Assembly: GCA_031178025.1 (NCBI GenBank)
Contig: JAPSJU010000151.1
Span: 1 to 5,546, forward strand
DNA: 5,546 nucleotides
From: Agromyces sp.
Lineage (GTDB): Bacteria; Actinomycetota; Actinomycetes; Actinomycetales; Microbacteriaceae
Direction: 5' to 3'
The translations under genes were made by a program, and so were the position numbers. The first letter of the stretch is position 1. Each line of letters opens with the position of its first letter. The notes beneath the pieces were generated by a model that was given only the letters and a program-made list of their open reading frames with translations, made no database searches and was not told where the DNA came from. Below, piece by piece: positions 1 to 5,059 of this stretch.

Positions 1-761
1 TGCTCGACGATGTCGGCCAGGTCGACCAGCCGTCGCTCGGGCAACTCCCGTTCCGAACGGGCGAGCAGCAGCAGCCCGTCGATGAGGCGTTCATGGCGCG
101 CGTTGACCTCGAGCAGCGTGTCGCCCAGCACCTTCAGGTCGGTCGACGCCTCCTGCCGCTGCACCGCCACCTCCAGGAGGGCCCGGTTCACGGCGAGCGG
201 TGTGCGCAGCTCATGCGACGCGTTCGAGATGAAGCGTCGTTGCGCATCGAAGCTCGTGTCGAGACGCGCGAGCATCCCATCGAACGTCTCCGCCAGGTCC
301 TTGATCTCGTCGCGGGGCCCTGTGAGATGGATCCGTTCGTGCATCCGCCGGTCTGCGTCGGGCGCGTCGGCGATGCGACGAGCGGTCGCCGTGATCGTGC
401 TCAGCGGCTGGAGCATCCGGCCTGCGACGAGCCAGCCGATCCACACGGCCAGTCCGCCCACGAGCACGAGGGCGACAGCACCCTGCGTCACCAGCGCTCG
501 GAGCGCCTCATCGCGTGCGGCGCCCACGACGCCCACGACGAAGTCCTCGGGAACGCCCGTGGACTCCGCCGGTTCGACTCCCGTCATCGGACTCGTGTCG
601 GGGAAGTCCATCGCCCGCTCGACGACGCCCTGTCCTCCGAGCAGGAACTGCTGCTGCACGAGTGCCCATGTCACGGCCAGCATCACGATCCCGGCGGCGA
701 CGAACAGTGCGCCGTAGACGAGCGTCAGCCTGGCGCGGAGGGTGAGGCGGACGTTGCTCAT
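1..761 (-). CDS. Sensor histidine kinase of the two-component pair, 3' end cut by window edge
   Basis: Membrane-bound sensor kinase that should autophosphorylate on His and pass the phosphate to the adjacent response regulator. Read on the minus strand from ATG 761-759, 253 codons are visible. The order is a TM helix at about residues 12-35, a short extracytoplasmic loop (about 36-90, acidic, no Cys), TM2 at about 92-115, a HAMP linker at about 112-165 (with LQPL near its start and PRDEIKDLAETF near its end), and a HisKA/DHp domain from about 171. The H-box is FISNASHELRTPLA with phospho-acceptor His183. The N, F and G boxes of the ATPase domain would lie left of position 1, so catalytic competence cannot be judged. 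The start is set by the 4-bp ATGA overlap with the regulator stop. The Shine-Dalgarno is poor, so translation probably depends on coupling. The signal sensed is unknown; the small loop may respond to a membrane or lipoprotein partner. Confidence 0.93.
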   Translation of the reverse strand, partial: MSNVRLTLRARLTLVYGALFVAAGIVMLAVTWALVQQQFLLGGQGVVERAMDFPDTSPMTGVEPAESTGVPEDFVVGVVGAARDEALRALVTQGAVALVLVGGLAVWIGWLVAGRMLQPLSTITATARRIADAPDADRRMHERIHLTGPRDEIKDLAETFDGMLARLDTSFDAQRRFISNASHELRTPLAVNRALLEVAVQRQEASTDLKVLGDTLLEVNARHERLIDGLLLLARSERELPERRLVDLADIVE

Positions 762-1414
762 CGGATGCGGTATCCCACGCCGGCTTCCGTCTCGATGATC
801 GGCGGATCGCCGAGCTTGCGCCGCAGCTTCAGGACGGTGATGCGCACCACGCCCGTGAACGGATCGATGTTCTCGTCCCACGCCTTCTCGAGGAGCTGCT
901 CCGCCGACACGGCTGCACCGTCCGCGAGCAGCAACTCGACGAGCAGCGCGAACTCCTTCTTCGACAGCGGCACGTACCGGCCGTCACGCACGACCTCTCG
1001 GCGGTGCGTGTCCACCCGCAACCCTGCGCGCTCCAGGATCGGGTCGGTCGCCGGGCGGGAGCGCCGGCCGAGCGCGTCGACCCGGGCACCGAGTTCGGCG
1101 AACGCGAACGGCTTGGAGAGGTAGTCGTCGGCGCCGATGGAGAGTCCGGCCACGCGATCCTCGACACTGCCGGCCGCCGTGAGCATGAGCACGCGGGTGG
1201 CGGCATCCGACGCCGCGATGTGCCGGCACACGTCGTCGCCGTGCACGAGCGGCAGGTCGCGGTCCAGCACGACCACGTCGTAGTCGTTCACGTCGACCCG
1301 CTCCAGCGCCGCGCCACCGTCGGCCACGACATCCACGGCATGCGCGGCATTCCGCAGCCACTCGGCGACGGCACCCGCCAGCAGTGGTTCATCCTCGGCG
1401 ACCAGGATCCGCAT
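758..1414 (-). CDS. OmpR/PhoB-family response regulator
   Basis: Cytoplasmic DNA-binding response regulator of 218 residues, typical for the family. Receiver domain, about residues 1-115: acidic pocket Glu7/Asp8, phospho-acceptor Asp51 in the segment VVVLDRDLP, conserved Thr79 (MLTA) and Lys101 (LSKPF). Winged-helix Trans_reg_C domain, about 126-218: PLSKKEFALL start, a recognition helix around 185-201 (VVRITVLKLRRKL), and the terminal hairpin motif ETEAGVGYRIR. All key residues are present. It overlaps the kinase gene by 4 bp and is divergent from the transporter operon, so it most likely controls the 1415-1539 region, including its own promoter (inference). Only a weak GGGC-like ribosome site precedes ATG 1414-1412; see the finding on a possible leaderless start. 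No specific named orthologue can be assigned from the sequence alone. Confidence 0.95.
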   Translation of the reverse strand: MRILVAEDEPLLAGAVAEWLRNAAHAVDVVADGGAALERVDVNDYDVVVLDRDLPLVHGDDVCRHIAASDAATRVLMLTAAGSVEDRVAGLSIGADDYLSKPFAFAELGARVDALGRRSRPATDPILERAGLRVDTHRREVVRDGRYVPLSKKEFALLVELLLADGAAVSAEQLLEKAWDENIDPFTGVVRITVLKLRRKLGDPPIIETEAGVGYRIR

Positions 1415-1436
1415 GTGCCCATTGTCGCGCGACGCG

Positions 1437-1480
1437 GCGTTTCCCGGGCGTTAGCGAAAACGGTCACGCCAGGGAAACGC
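1437..1480. repeat. Perfect 9-bp inverted repeat, candidate operator
   Basis: Arms GCGTTTCCC at 1437-1445 and GGGAAACGC at 1472-1480 are exact reverse complements separated by 26 bp, with 35 bp between arm starts. The spacer contains GCGTTAGCGAAAACG (1448-1462). Its GCGTT lies exactly 11 bp after the GCGTT of the left arm, a spacing seen in tandem half-sites of OmpR-family regulators. A role as the binding site of the adjacent regulator is inferred from position and layout. It is not a terminator: there is no T-run and it lies between divergent starts. Confidence 0.45.
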
Positions 1481-1504
1481 ACCACCTGATGTCGTGGTGA
1501 CGAC
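1480..1504 (+). other. Two mutually exclusive small hairpins upstream of the lipoprotein gene
   Basis: CACCAC (1480-1485) pairs with GTGGTG (1494-1499) around an 8-nt loop. GTCGT (1491-1495) can instead pair with ACGAC (1500-1504) around a GGTG loop. They share bases, so only one can form at a time. They would lie in the 5' leader if transcription starts upstream of 1480. They resemble no known riboswitch class and could be chance in GC-rich DNA. Confidence 0.25.
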
Positions 1505-1525
1505 CGGACGCATCGGGCGGCCGGT

Positions 1526-1533
1526 GGAAAGGA
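1526..1533 (+). promoter_or_regulatory. Ribosome binding site of the lipoprotein gene
   Basis: The purine tract GGAAAGGA ends 6 nt before ATG 1540 and supports that start, which also yields a complete lipoprotein signal peptide. Confidence 0.7.
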
Positions 1534-1539
1534 CACATC

Positions 1540-2106
1540 ATGTTGAGATCACTCAGGCGAGCGTCATCCGCCCTCGCCGCAGCCGCGCTGATCGCCACGC
1601 TCGCGCTCGCGGGCTGCGCCGCCACCGACTCTCCCGACGTCGCCTCCCTAAATGACGGTGATATCCCCAGCACCACCGAGCCGGACGACTCCTCCTCGGG
1701 AGGTGACGGCGTGAAGTTCGCCGAATGCATGCGCGAGCACGGCATCGACGTGCCCGACCCCGAAGCGGGAGACGGTGGCGGCGCCGTCCAGTTCGCGCTT
1801 CCGCGAGACAGCGATTCGAGTGCCATGAACGAGGCCATGGAGGCGTGCGAGGAGTTCCTCCCGAACGGGGGCGAGCCGATGAAGCTCAGCCCCGAGGAGC
1901 TGGCAGAAGCTCGCAAGTTCTCGGAGTGCATGCGGGAGAACGGCGTGGAGGACTTCCCCGACCCGGACGCCGACGGCAGCATCGTGATCGAGGGTGGCGC
2001 CATGGATGTCGATGACGAGTTCAAGGCTGCGCAGGAGGCATGCTCCGCGCACCTCCCCGGCGACGGCGAAGCTCCGGGATCCACATCCGGGGAGGAGGCG
2101 TCATGA
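1540..2106 (+). CDS. Secreted lipoprotein with two Cys-containing CMRxxG repeats, function unknown
   Basis: Predicted lipoprotein of 188 residues, anchored on the outer face of the membrane. The signal peptide has Arg3, Arg6 and Arg7, a hydrophobic core at about 11-23 and lipobox LAGC, with lipidated Cys26. An acidic, Ser/Thr-rich linker (about 27-57) follows, then two copies of one module. Copy 1 (about 59-108) starts KFAECMREHGIDVPDP and closes EACEEFLP. Copy 2 (about 126-173) starts KFSECMRENGVEDFPDP and closes EACSAHLP. Each copy has one cysteine near its start and one near its end (Cys63/Cys103, Cys130/Cys168), suggesting one disulfide or one ligand site per copy. I do not recognise a named family; similar CMRxxG...PDP proteins are, as I recall, usually hypothetical actinobacterial proteins. 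As first gene of the exporter operon, overlapping the adaptor by 4 bp, it may be a substrate-binding or sensory accessory (inference). Confidence 0.88.
   Translation: MLRSLRRASSALAAAALIATLALAGCAATDSPDVASLNDGDIPSTTEPDDSSSGGDGVKFAECMREHGIDVPDPEAGDGGGAVQFALPRDSDSSAMNEAMEACEEFLPNGGEPMKLSPEELAEARKFSECMRENGVEDFPDPDADGSIVIEGGAMDVDDEFKAAQEACSAHLPGDGEAPGSTSGEEAS
1714..1863 (+). repeat. Copy 1 of the internal CMRxxG protein repeat
   Basis: Encodes lipoprotein residues 59-108: KFxECMRE at the start, PDP, then a variable acidic stretch and an ACxxxLP close, with Cys63 and Cys103 40 residues apart. The first 30 bases match copy 2 at 25 positions, and most differences are in third or conservative codon positions, indicating a duplication under protein-level selection. 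Confidence 0.8.
1915..2058 (+). repeat. Copy 2 of the internal CMRxxG protein repeat
   Basis: Encodes residues 126-173 with the same landmarks as copy 1: KFSECMRE, FPDP, and ACSAHLP at the end. Cys130 and Cys168 are 38 residues apart. A 17-residue Glu-rich linker (residues 109-125) joins the copies. Confidence 0.8.
2052..2095 (+). promoter_or_regulatory. Stem that can sequester the adaptor gene's ribosome binding site
   Basis: CCTCCCCGG (2052-2060, within codons for His171-Leu-Pro-Gly of the lipoprotein) is the exact reverse complement of CCGGGGAGG (2087-2095), which includes most of the adaptor's Shine-Dalgarno. The stem has 9 pairs, 8 of them G-C, around a 26-nt loop. If formed in mRNA it would hide the ribosome site until a ribosome finishing the lipoprotein melts it. 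The pairing is seen directly; the regulatory role is inference. Confidence 0.45.
2089..2098 (+). promoter_or_regulatory. Ribosome binding site that decides the adaptor start
   Basis: GGGGAGGAGG lies 4 nt before ATG 2103, or 7 nt when the 2091-2095 GGAGG is used. It fixes the start at 2103 rather than the in-frame ATG at 2040, which would add 21 Arg-rich residues lying wholly inside the lipoprotein gene. Confidence 0.8.
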
Positions 2107-3194
2107 CCATCGGCAGGCGCATCGGCTGGGTGGCGCTCGGCGTCGTCACCGTCGCCGGCATCGGGCTCACCGCCGCCGCAGCGAACGGCTTCGGCTTCGA
2201 TCCGGCCGACACCGACGACCGGACACCACCCGCCACCGCCGAGATCACTCGACAGGACCTCGTCGCCACCACCGACGAGCCCGGCGAGCTCGTGCACACG
2301 GGGGAATCCACCCTCCGTGGCACCGGCGTCGTGACGTGGCTGCCCTCTGAGGGGACCGTCGTCGAACGAGGCGGTCAGCTCGCTCGGCTCGACGAGGCCC
2401 CGGTCGTGCTGCTCTACGGGAGCATCCCGGCCTATCGCCAGCTCTCGAGCGGAACGACGGGTGCCGACGTGCGACAGTTCGAGGAGAACCTCTCGGCTCT
2501 CGGATACACCGGATTCGACGTCGACGACACCTTCACGTGGGCGACGGCCGAGGCGGTCATGGACTGGCAGTCCGATCTCGGGCTGGAGGAGACCGGCGTC
2601 GTGGAACCGAGCCGGCTGCACTACGCCGCCGGACCCGTCGTGGTCACGGAGCTCGCAGCGGCAGTCGGGGACATGGCCGGCGGTGAACTGCTGACCGTGG
2701 CCGGCCGCGATCGAGTCGTGACGGTCGATCTCGACGAGGCCGATCGCGGGTACGCGACCGTCGGCGCCGCCGTCGAGGTCAGCCTGCCGGACGGCACGAC
2801 GTTCGCCGCCACGATCACCGCGGTGAAGACCGTGGTCGTCCCGGGTGATGAGTCGCCGACCGGAGATTCGGAGGACACGACGGTCGTCCGCGTCACCGTG
2901 ACGCCGGATGATCCCGCGGCGATCTCCGCCGCCGGAAGCTCGACGGCCACGGTCGCGTTCACCGCCGACCGACGCGACGACGTGCTCACGGTTCCGGTGA
3001 CCGCGCTCCTCGCGCTCGCGGAGGGCGGCTACGGCGTCGAAGTGCTCGACGACGACGGCGAGGCGGGGGCAGAGGCGTCCGGGGGCGCATCCACGAGGCT
3101 CGAGGCCGTGGAGACCGGCCTCTTCGCCGACGGACGCGTCGAGGTATCGGGGTCGGGCATCGCCGAGGGCGACCGGGTGGTGATCCCGGAATGA
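2103..3194 (+). CDS. HlyD/MacA-like membrane-fusion adaptor with embedded peptidoglycan-binding domain
   Basis: Extracytoplasmic adaptor subunit of the ABC exporter, 363 residues. Its N-terminal TM anchor is at about residues 7-26. Next is the first half of a lipoyl/barrel-sandwich segment (about 68-105; GTGVVTWLPSEGTVVERGGQ, then the conserved PVVLLYGSIPAYR). A PG_binding_1 domain follows at about 116-168 (GTTGADVRQFEENLSALGY, then a WATAEAVMDWQSDLGL helix and TGVV). The rest is beta-barrel and membrane-proximal strands, about 178-363 (TVAGRDRVVTVDLDEAD, VRVTV, VLTVPVTALLAL, and a terminal GIAEGDRVVIP). An acidic low-complexity insert (about 314-331, EVLDDDGEAGAEASGG) sits in the last domain. 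The peptidoglycan module occupies the place where Gram-negative MacA has its helical hairpin, fitting a cell with wall but no outer membrane. ATGA overlaps join it to both neighbours. Substrate unknown. Confidence 0.92.
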   Translation: MTIGRRIGWVALGVVTVAGIGLTAAAANGFGFDPADTDDRTPPATAEITRQDLVATTDEPGELVHTGESTLRGTGVVTWLPSEGTVVERGGQLARLDEAPVVLLYGSIPAYRQLSSGTTGADVRQFEENLSALGYTGFDVDDTFTWATAEAVMDWQSDLGLEETGVVEPSRLHYAAGPVVVTELAAAVGDMAGGELLTVAGRDRVVTVDLDEADRGYATVGAAVEVSLPDGTTFAATITAVKTVVVPGDESPTGDSEDTTVVRVTVTPDDPAAISAAGSSTATVAFTADRRDDVLTVPVTALLALAEGGYGVEVLDDDGEAGAEASGGASTRLEAVETGLFADGRVEVSGSGIAEGDRVVIPE

Positions 3195-3850
3195 ACGCGA
3201 TGATCCAGCTCGAGCGAGTGCGCAAGTCGTACGGCGGCGTCACCGCCCTGCGCGACGCCGACCTCACGGTCGAGGAGGGCGAGTTCCTCGCGATCGTCGG
3301 TCCTTCCGGCTCGGGCAAGTCCACGCTCCTGCAGTTGGTCGGCACGCTCGATCGACCCAGCTCGGGCTCCGTCCGCATCGACGGGCACGATGTCGCCCGG
3401 CTCTCCGATCGGGAGTTGTCGGCCCTGCGCGCCCGGCGGATCGGCTTCGTCTTCCAGCAGTTCCACCTCACCGCCGGCGTCAGCGCGATCGACAACGTCA
3501 GCGAGGGCATGCTGTACCAGGGGCTGGCTTCCGCTCGGAGGCGGGTGCTGGCCGCCGACGCGCTCGAGCGCGTCGGCCTGGGGCATCGACTGCGACATCG
3601 GCCGCATGAACTCTCGGGTGGAGAACGACAGCGCGTCGCCGTCGCCCGGGCCATCGCCGGCTCCCCGGCGATCGTGCTGGCGGACGAACCCACGGGCAAC
3701 CTCGACTCGGTGTCGGGGCGCGAGGTGATGCGCCTGCTCGCCGGGCTCAACCGCGACGGCACGACCGTGCTCGTCATCACCCATGATCACGACATCGCCG
3801 CGAGCGCCCCTCGGAACATCGCGCTCCGCGACGGGGAGGTACTCTCATGA
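3191..3850 (+). CDS. MacB/LolD-type ABC transporter ATP-binding protein
   Basis: Cytoplasmic ATPase subunit, 219 residues, normal for the stand-alone MacB/LolD/YknY class. All motifs are intact: A-loop Tyr14 (RKSYGG), Walker A GPSGSGKS (37-44), Q-loop in FVFQQF (around 89-90), signature LSGGERQ (141-147), Walker B IVLADEP (161-167) with catalytic Glu166, D-loop NLD (170-172) and switch His198 (ITHDHD). It powers the permease encoded next, with which it shares an ATGA overlap. Start ATG 3191 is chosen for its overlap with the adaptor stop; the in-frame ATG 3200 (MIQLERV) is possible and would remove only three residues. The best-known relatives act with an adaptor and a four-helix permease, driving conformational cycling of an extracytoplasmic domain rather than classical transmembrane passage (family knowledge). 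Confidence 0.97.
   Translation: MNAMIQLERVRKSYGGVTALRDADLTVEEGEFLAIVGPSGSGKSTLLQLVGTLDRPSSGSVRIDGHDVARLSDRELSALRARRIGFVFQQFHLTAGVSAIDNVSEGMLYQGLASARRRVLAADALERVGLGHRLRHRPHELSGGERQRVAVARAIAGSPAIVLADEPTGNLDSVSGREVMRLLAGLNRDGTTVLVITHDHDIAASAPRNIALRDGEVLS
3833..3839 (+). promoter_or_regulatory. Ribosome binding site of the permease gene
   Basis: GGGGAGG lies within the last codons of the ATPase gene, 7 nt before ATG 3847, and supports that start together with the ATGA overlap. Confidence 0.75.
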
Positions 3851-5046
3851 ACCACGACCTCACCCCGGCACGGCTCAGCCCCCGGGACGTCATACGCGTC
3901 GGCGGCGCGGGCCTGCGCGCACGACCGACACGGGTCGTGCTCTCAGCGCTCGGCATCGCGATCGGCATCGCAGCCATGATCGCCGTCGTCGGCATCTCCA
4001 GCTCCGGGCGTGCTGAGCTCGACCGCCAGCTCGACCGGCTCGGAACCGACCTGCTGACGGTCTCGCCGGGAAAGGACCTGTTCGGCGACGAGGCGACCCT
4101 CCCGGAGGACGCGCCGGAGATGATCGAACGCATCGGCCCCGTGACGAACGCGTCCGCGATCGGCAACGTCGACGCCAACGTGTATCGCAGCGACCTCATC
4201 CCCGAGCAGGCTTCAGGCGGCATCGCGACCTACGCCGTCGACCTCGATCTGCCTGAGACCGTCGGAGCGAGCCTGGCCGACGGCGTGTGGCTGAACGCAG
4301 CGACGGAACGCTACCCCGCCGTCGTCCTGGGCGCCGACACCGCCGATCGGCTCGGCATCCACCGTGCCGGAGCCGACGTGCAGATCCTCATCGGCGGCGA
4401 ATGGTTCACCGTCGCCGGCATCCTCGACCCCGTCCCGCTCGCTCCGGAACTCGACACCGCCGCCCTCGTCGGCTGGCCCGCCGCGCAGGAGCTGCTCGAC
4501 TTCGACGGTTCGCCCACCACCGTGTACACGAGGTCGGATGACGCGTCCGTCGATGCGGTGCGAAGCGTGCTCGCCGCCACCGCGAATCCGGCGGCGCCGA
4601 ACGAAGTCGACGTGTCCCGTCCCTCCGACGCGCTCGCGGCGCGCGCGGCCGCGGACCAGGCGTTCACCGGGCTCCTCGTCGGACTGGGAGCGGTGGCGCT
4701 CCTCGTCGGCGGCGTCGGGGTGGCGAACACCATGGTGATCTCCGTGCTCGAGCGCCGGGGTGAGATCGGCCTTCGCCGCGCGCTCGGCGCGACCCGTGGC
4801 CACATCCGCGCCCAGTTCCTGACCGAGTCGCTCCTGCTCGCCCTCGTCGGCGGGGCAGCGGGCGTCCTGCTCGGGGTGGCCGCGACGGCCATGTACGCCG
4901 CCATCCAGGCGTGGCCGACGCTCGTTCCGCTCTGGGCTTCCGTCGGCGGGCTCGGTGCGACCGTGATCGTCGGGGTCGTCGCCGGCCTGTACCCCGCGGC
5001 GCGCGCGGCGCGACTCTCGCCCACCGAAGCGCTCGCGGCACCGTGA
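3847..5046 (+). CDS. MacB-type ABC transporter permease (FtsX domain)
   Basis: Integral membrane subunit of the exporter, 399 residues, close to the usual size for stand-alone MacB-type permeases. It has the diagnostic four-helix topology. A cytoplasmic N-terminus (DVIRVGGAGLRARPTRVVLSA) precedes TM1 at about 30-50. A large extracytoplasmic MacB_PCD domain spans about 51-272. The FtsX domain has TM2 (about 274-298), TM3 (about 326-352) and TM4 (about 364-385). The signature after TM2 is VGVANTMVISVLERRGEIGL followed by RRALGATRGHIRAQFLTES, and the C-terminus has the usual YPAARAARLSPTEAL. It should pair as a homodimer with the ATPase encoded upstream and contact the adaptor. The extracytoplasmic domain contains no cysteine. 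It is the last gene of the operon; 13 bp separate its stop from the convergent protease gene. Substrate unknown: antimicrobial peptides, lipoproteins or siderophores are all possible for this family. Confidence 0.96.
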   Translation: MNHDLTPARLSPRDVIRVGGAGLRARPTRVVLSALGIAIGIAAMIAVVGISSSGRAELDRQLDRLGTDLLTVSPGKDLFGDEATLPEDAPEMIERIGPVTNASAIGNVDANVYRSDLIPEQASGGIATYAVDLDLPETVGASLADGVWLNAATERYPAVVLGADTADRLGIHRAGADVQILIGGEWFTVAGILDPVPLAPELDTAALVGWPAAQELLDFDGSPTTVYTRSDDASVDAVRSVLAATANPAAPNEVDVSRPSDALAARAAADQAFTGLLVGLGAVALLVGGVGVANTMVISVLERRGEIGLRRALGATRGHIRAQFLTESLLLALVGGAAGVLLGVAATAMYAAIQAWPTLVPLWASVGGLGATVIVGVVAGLYPAARAARLSPTEALAAP

Positions 5047-5059
5047 ACGCCGGCGGAGC

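Larger units (their letters stand above)
1415..1539. promoter_or_regulatory. Divergent intergenic control region
   Basis: This 125-bp gap separates the start of the two-component system (minus) from the start of the transporter operon (plus), so both promoters should lie here or very close. It holds the perfect inverted repeat GCGTTTCCC/GGGAAACGC (1437-1445 and 1472-1480), an 11-bp-phased GCGTT direct repeat (starts 1437 and 1448), and two overlapping hairpins (1480-1499, 1491-1504). It ends in a good ribosome site for the lipoprotein gene. No convincing sigma-70 -35/-10 pair was found on the plus strand. On the minus strand GACAAT (1426-1421) is a possible imperfect -10. Confidence 0.6.

Noticed and set aside
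93..1124. Plus-strand open frame (343 codons) opposite kinase and regulator
   Set aside because: It is antisense to genes with complete catalytic motifs; the His/Arg-rich product has no domain and crosses the kinase/regulator boundary.
2040..2102. Upstream in-frame start (ATG 2040) for the adaptor
   Set aside because: It would add 21 Arg/Pro-rich residues ahead of the TM anchor. The strong Shine-Dalgarno and ATGA overlap place the start at 2103.
1464..2621. Long minus-strand open frame (385 codons) opposite the lipoprotein and adaptor genes
   Set aside because: It lies antisense to two well-supported genes, spans their junction, and its translation is low-complexity Ser/Ala/Gly/Pro with no recognisable domain, as expected from GC-rich DNA.
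2986..3790. Two minus-strand open frames opposite the ATPase gene
   Set aside because: They overlap a gene with every ABC motif intact; translations are Arg/Ser/Pro-rich shadows.
3920..3939. Inverted repeat CACGACC-N6-GGTCGTG near the start of the permease gene
   Set aside because: It lies wholly in codons for the conserved ARPTRVVL region, has no T-run or ribosome site involvement, and is likely chance in GC-rich coding DNA.
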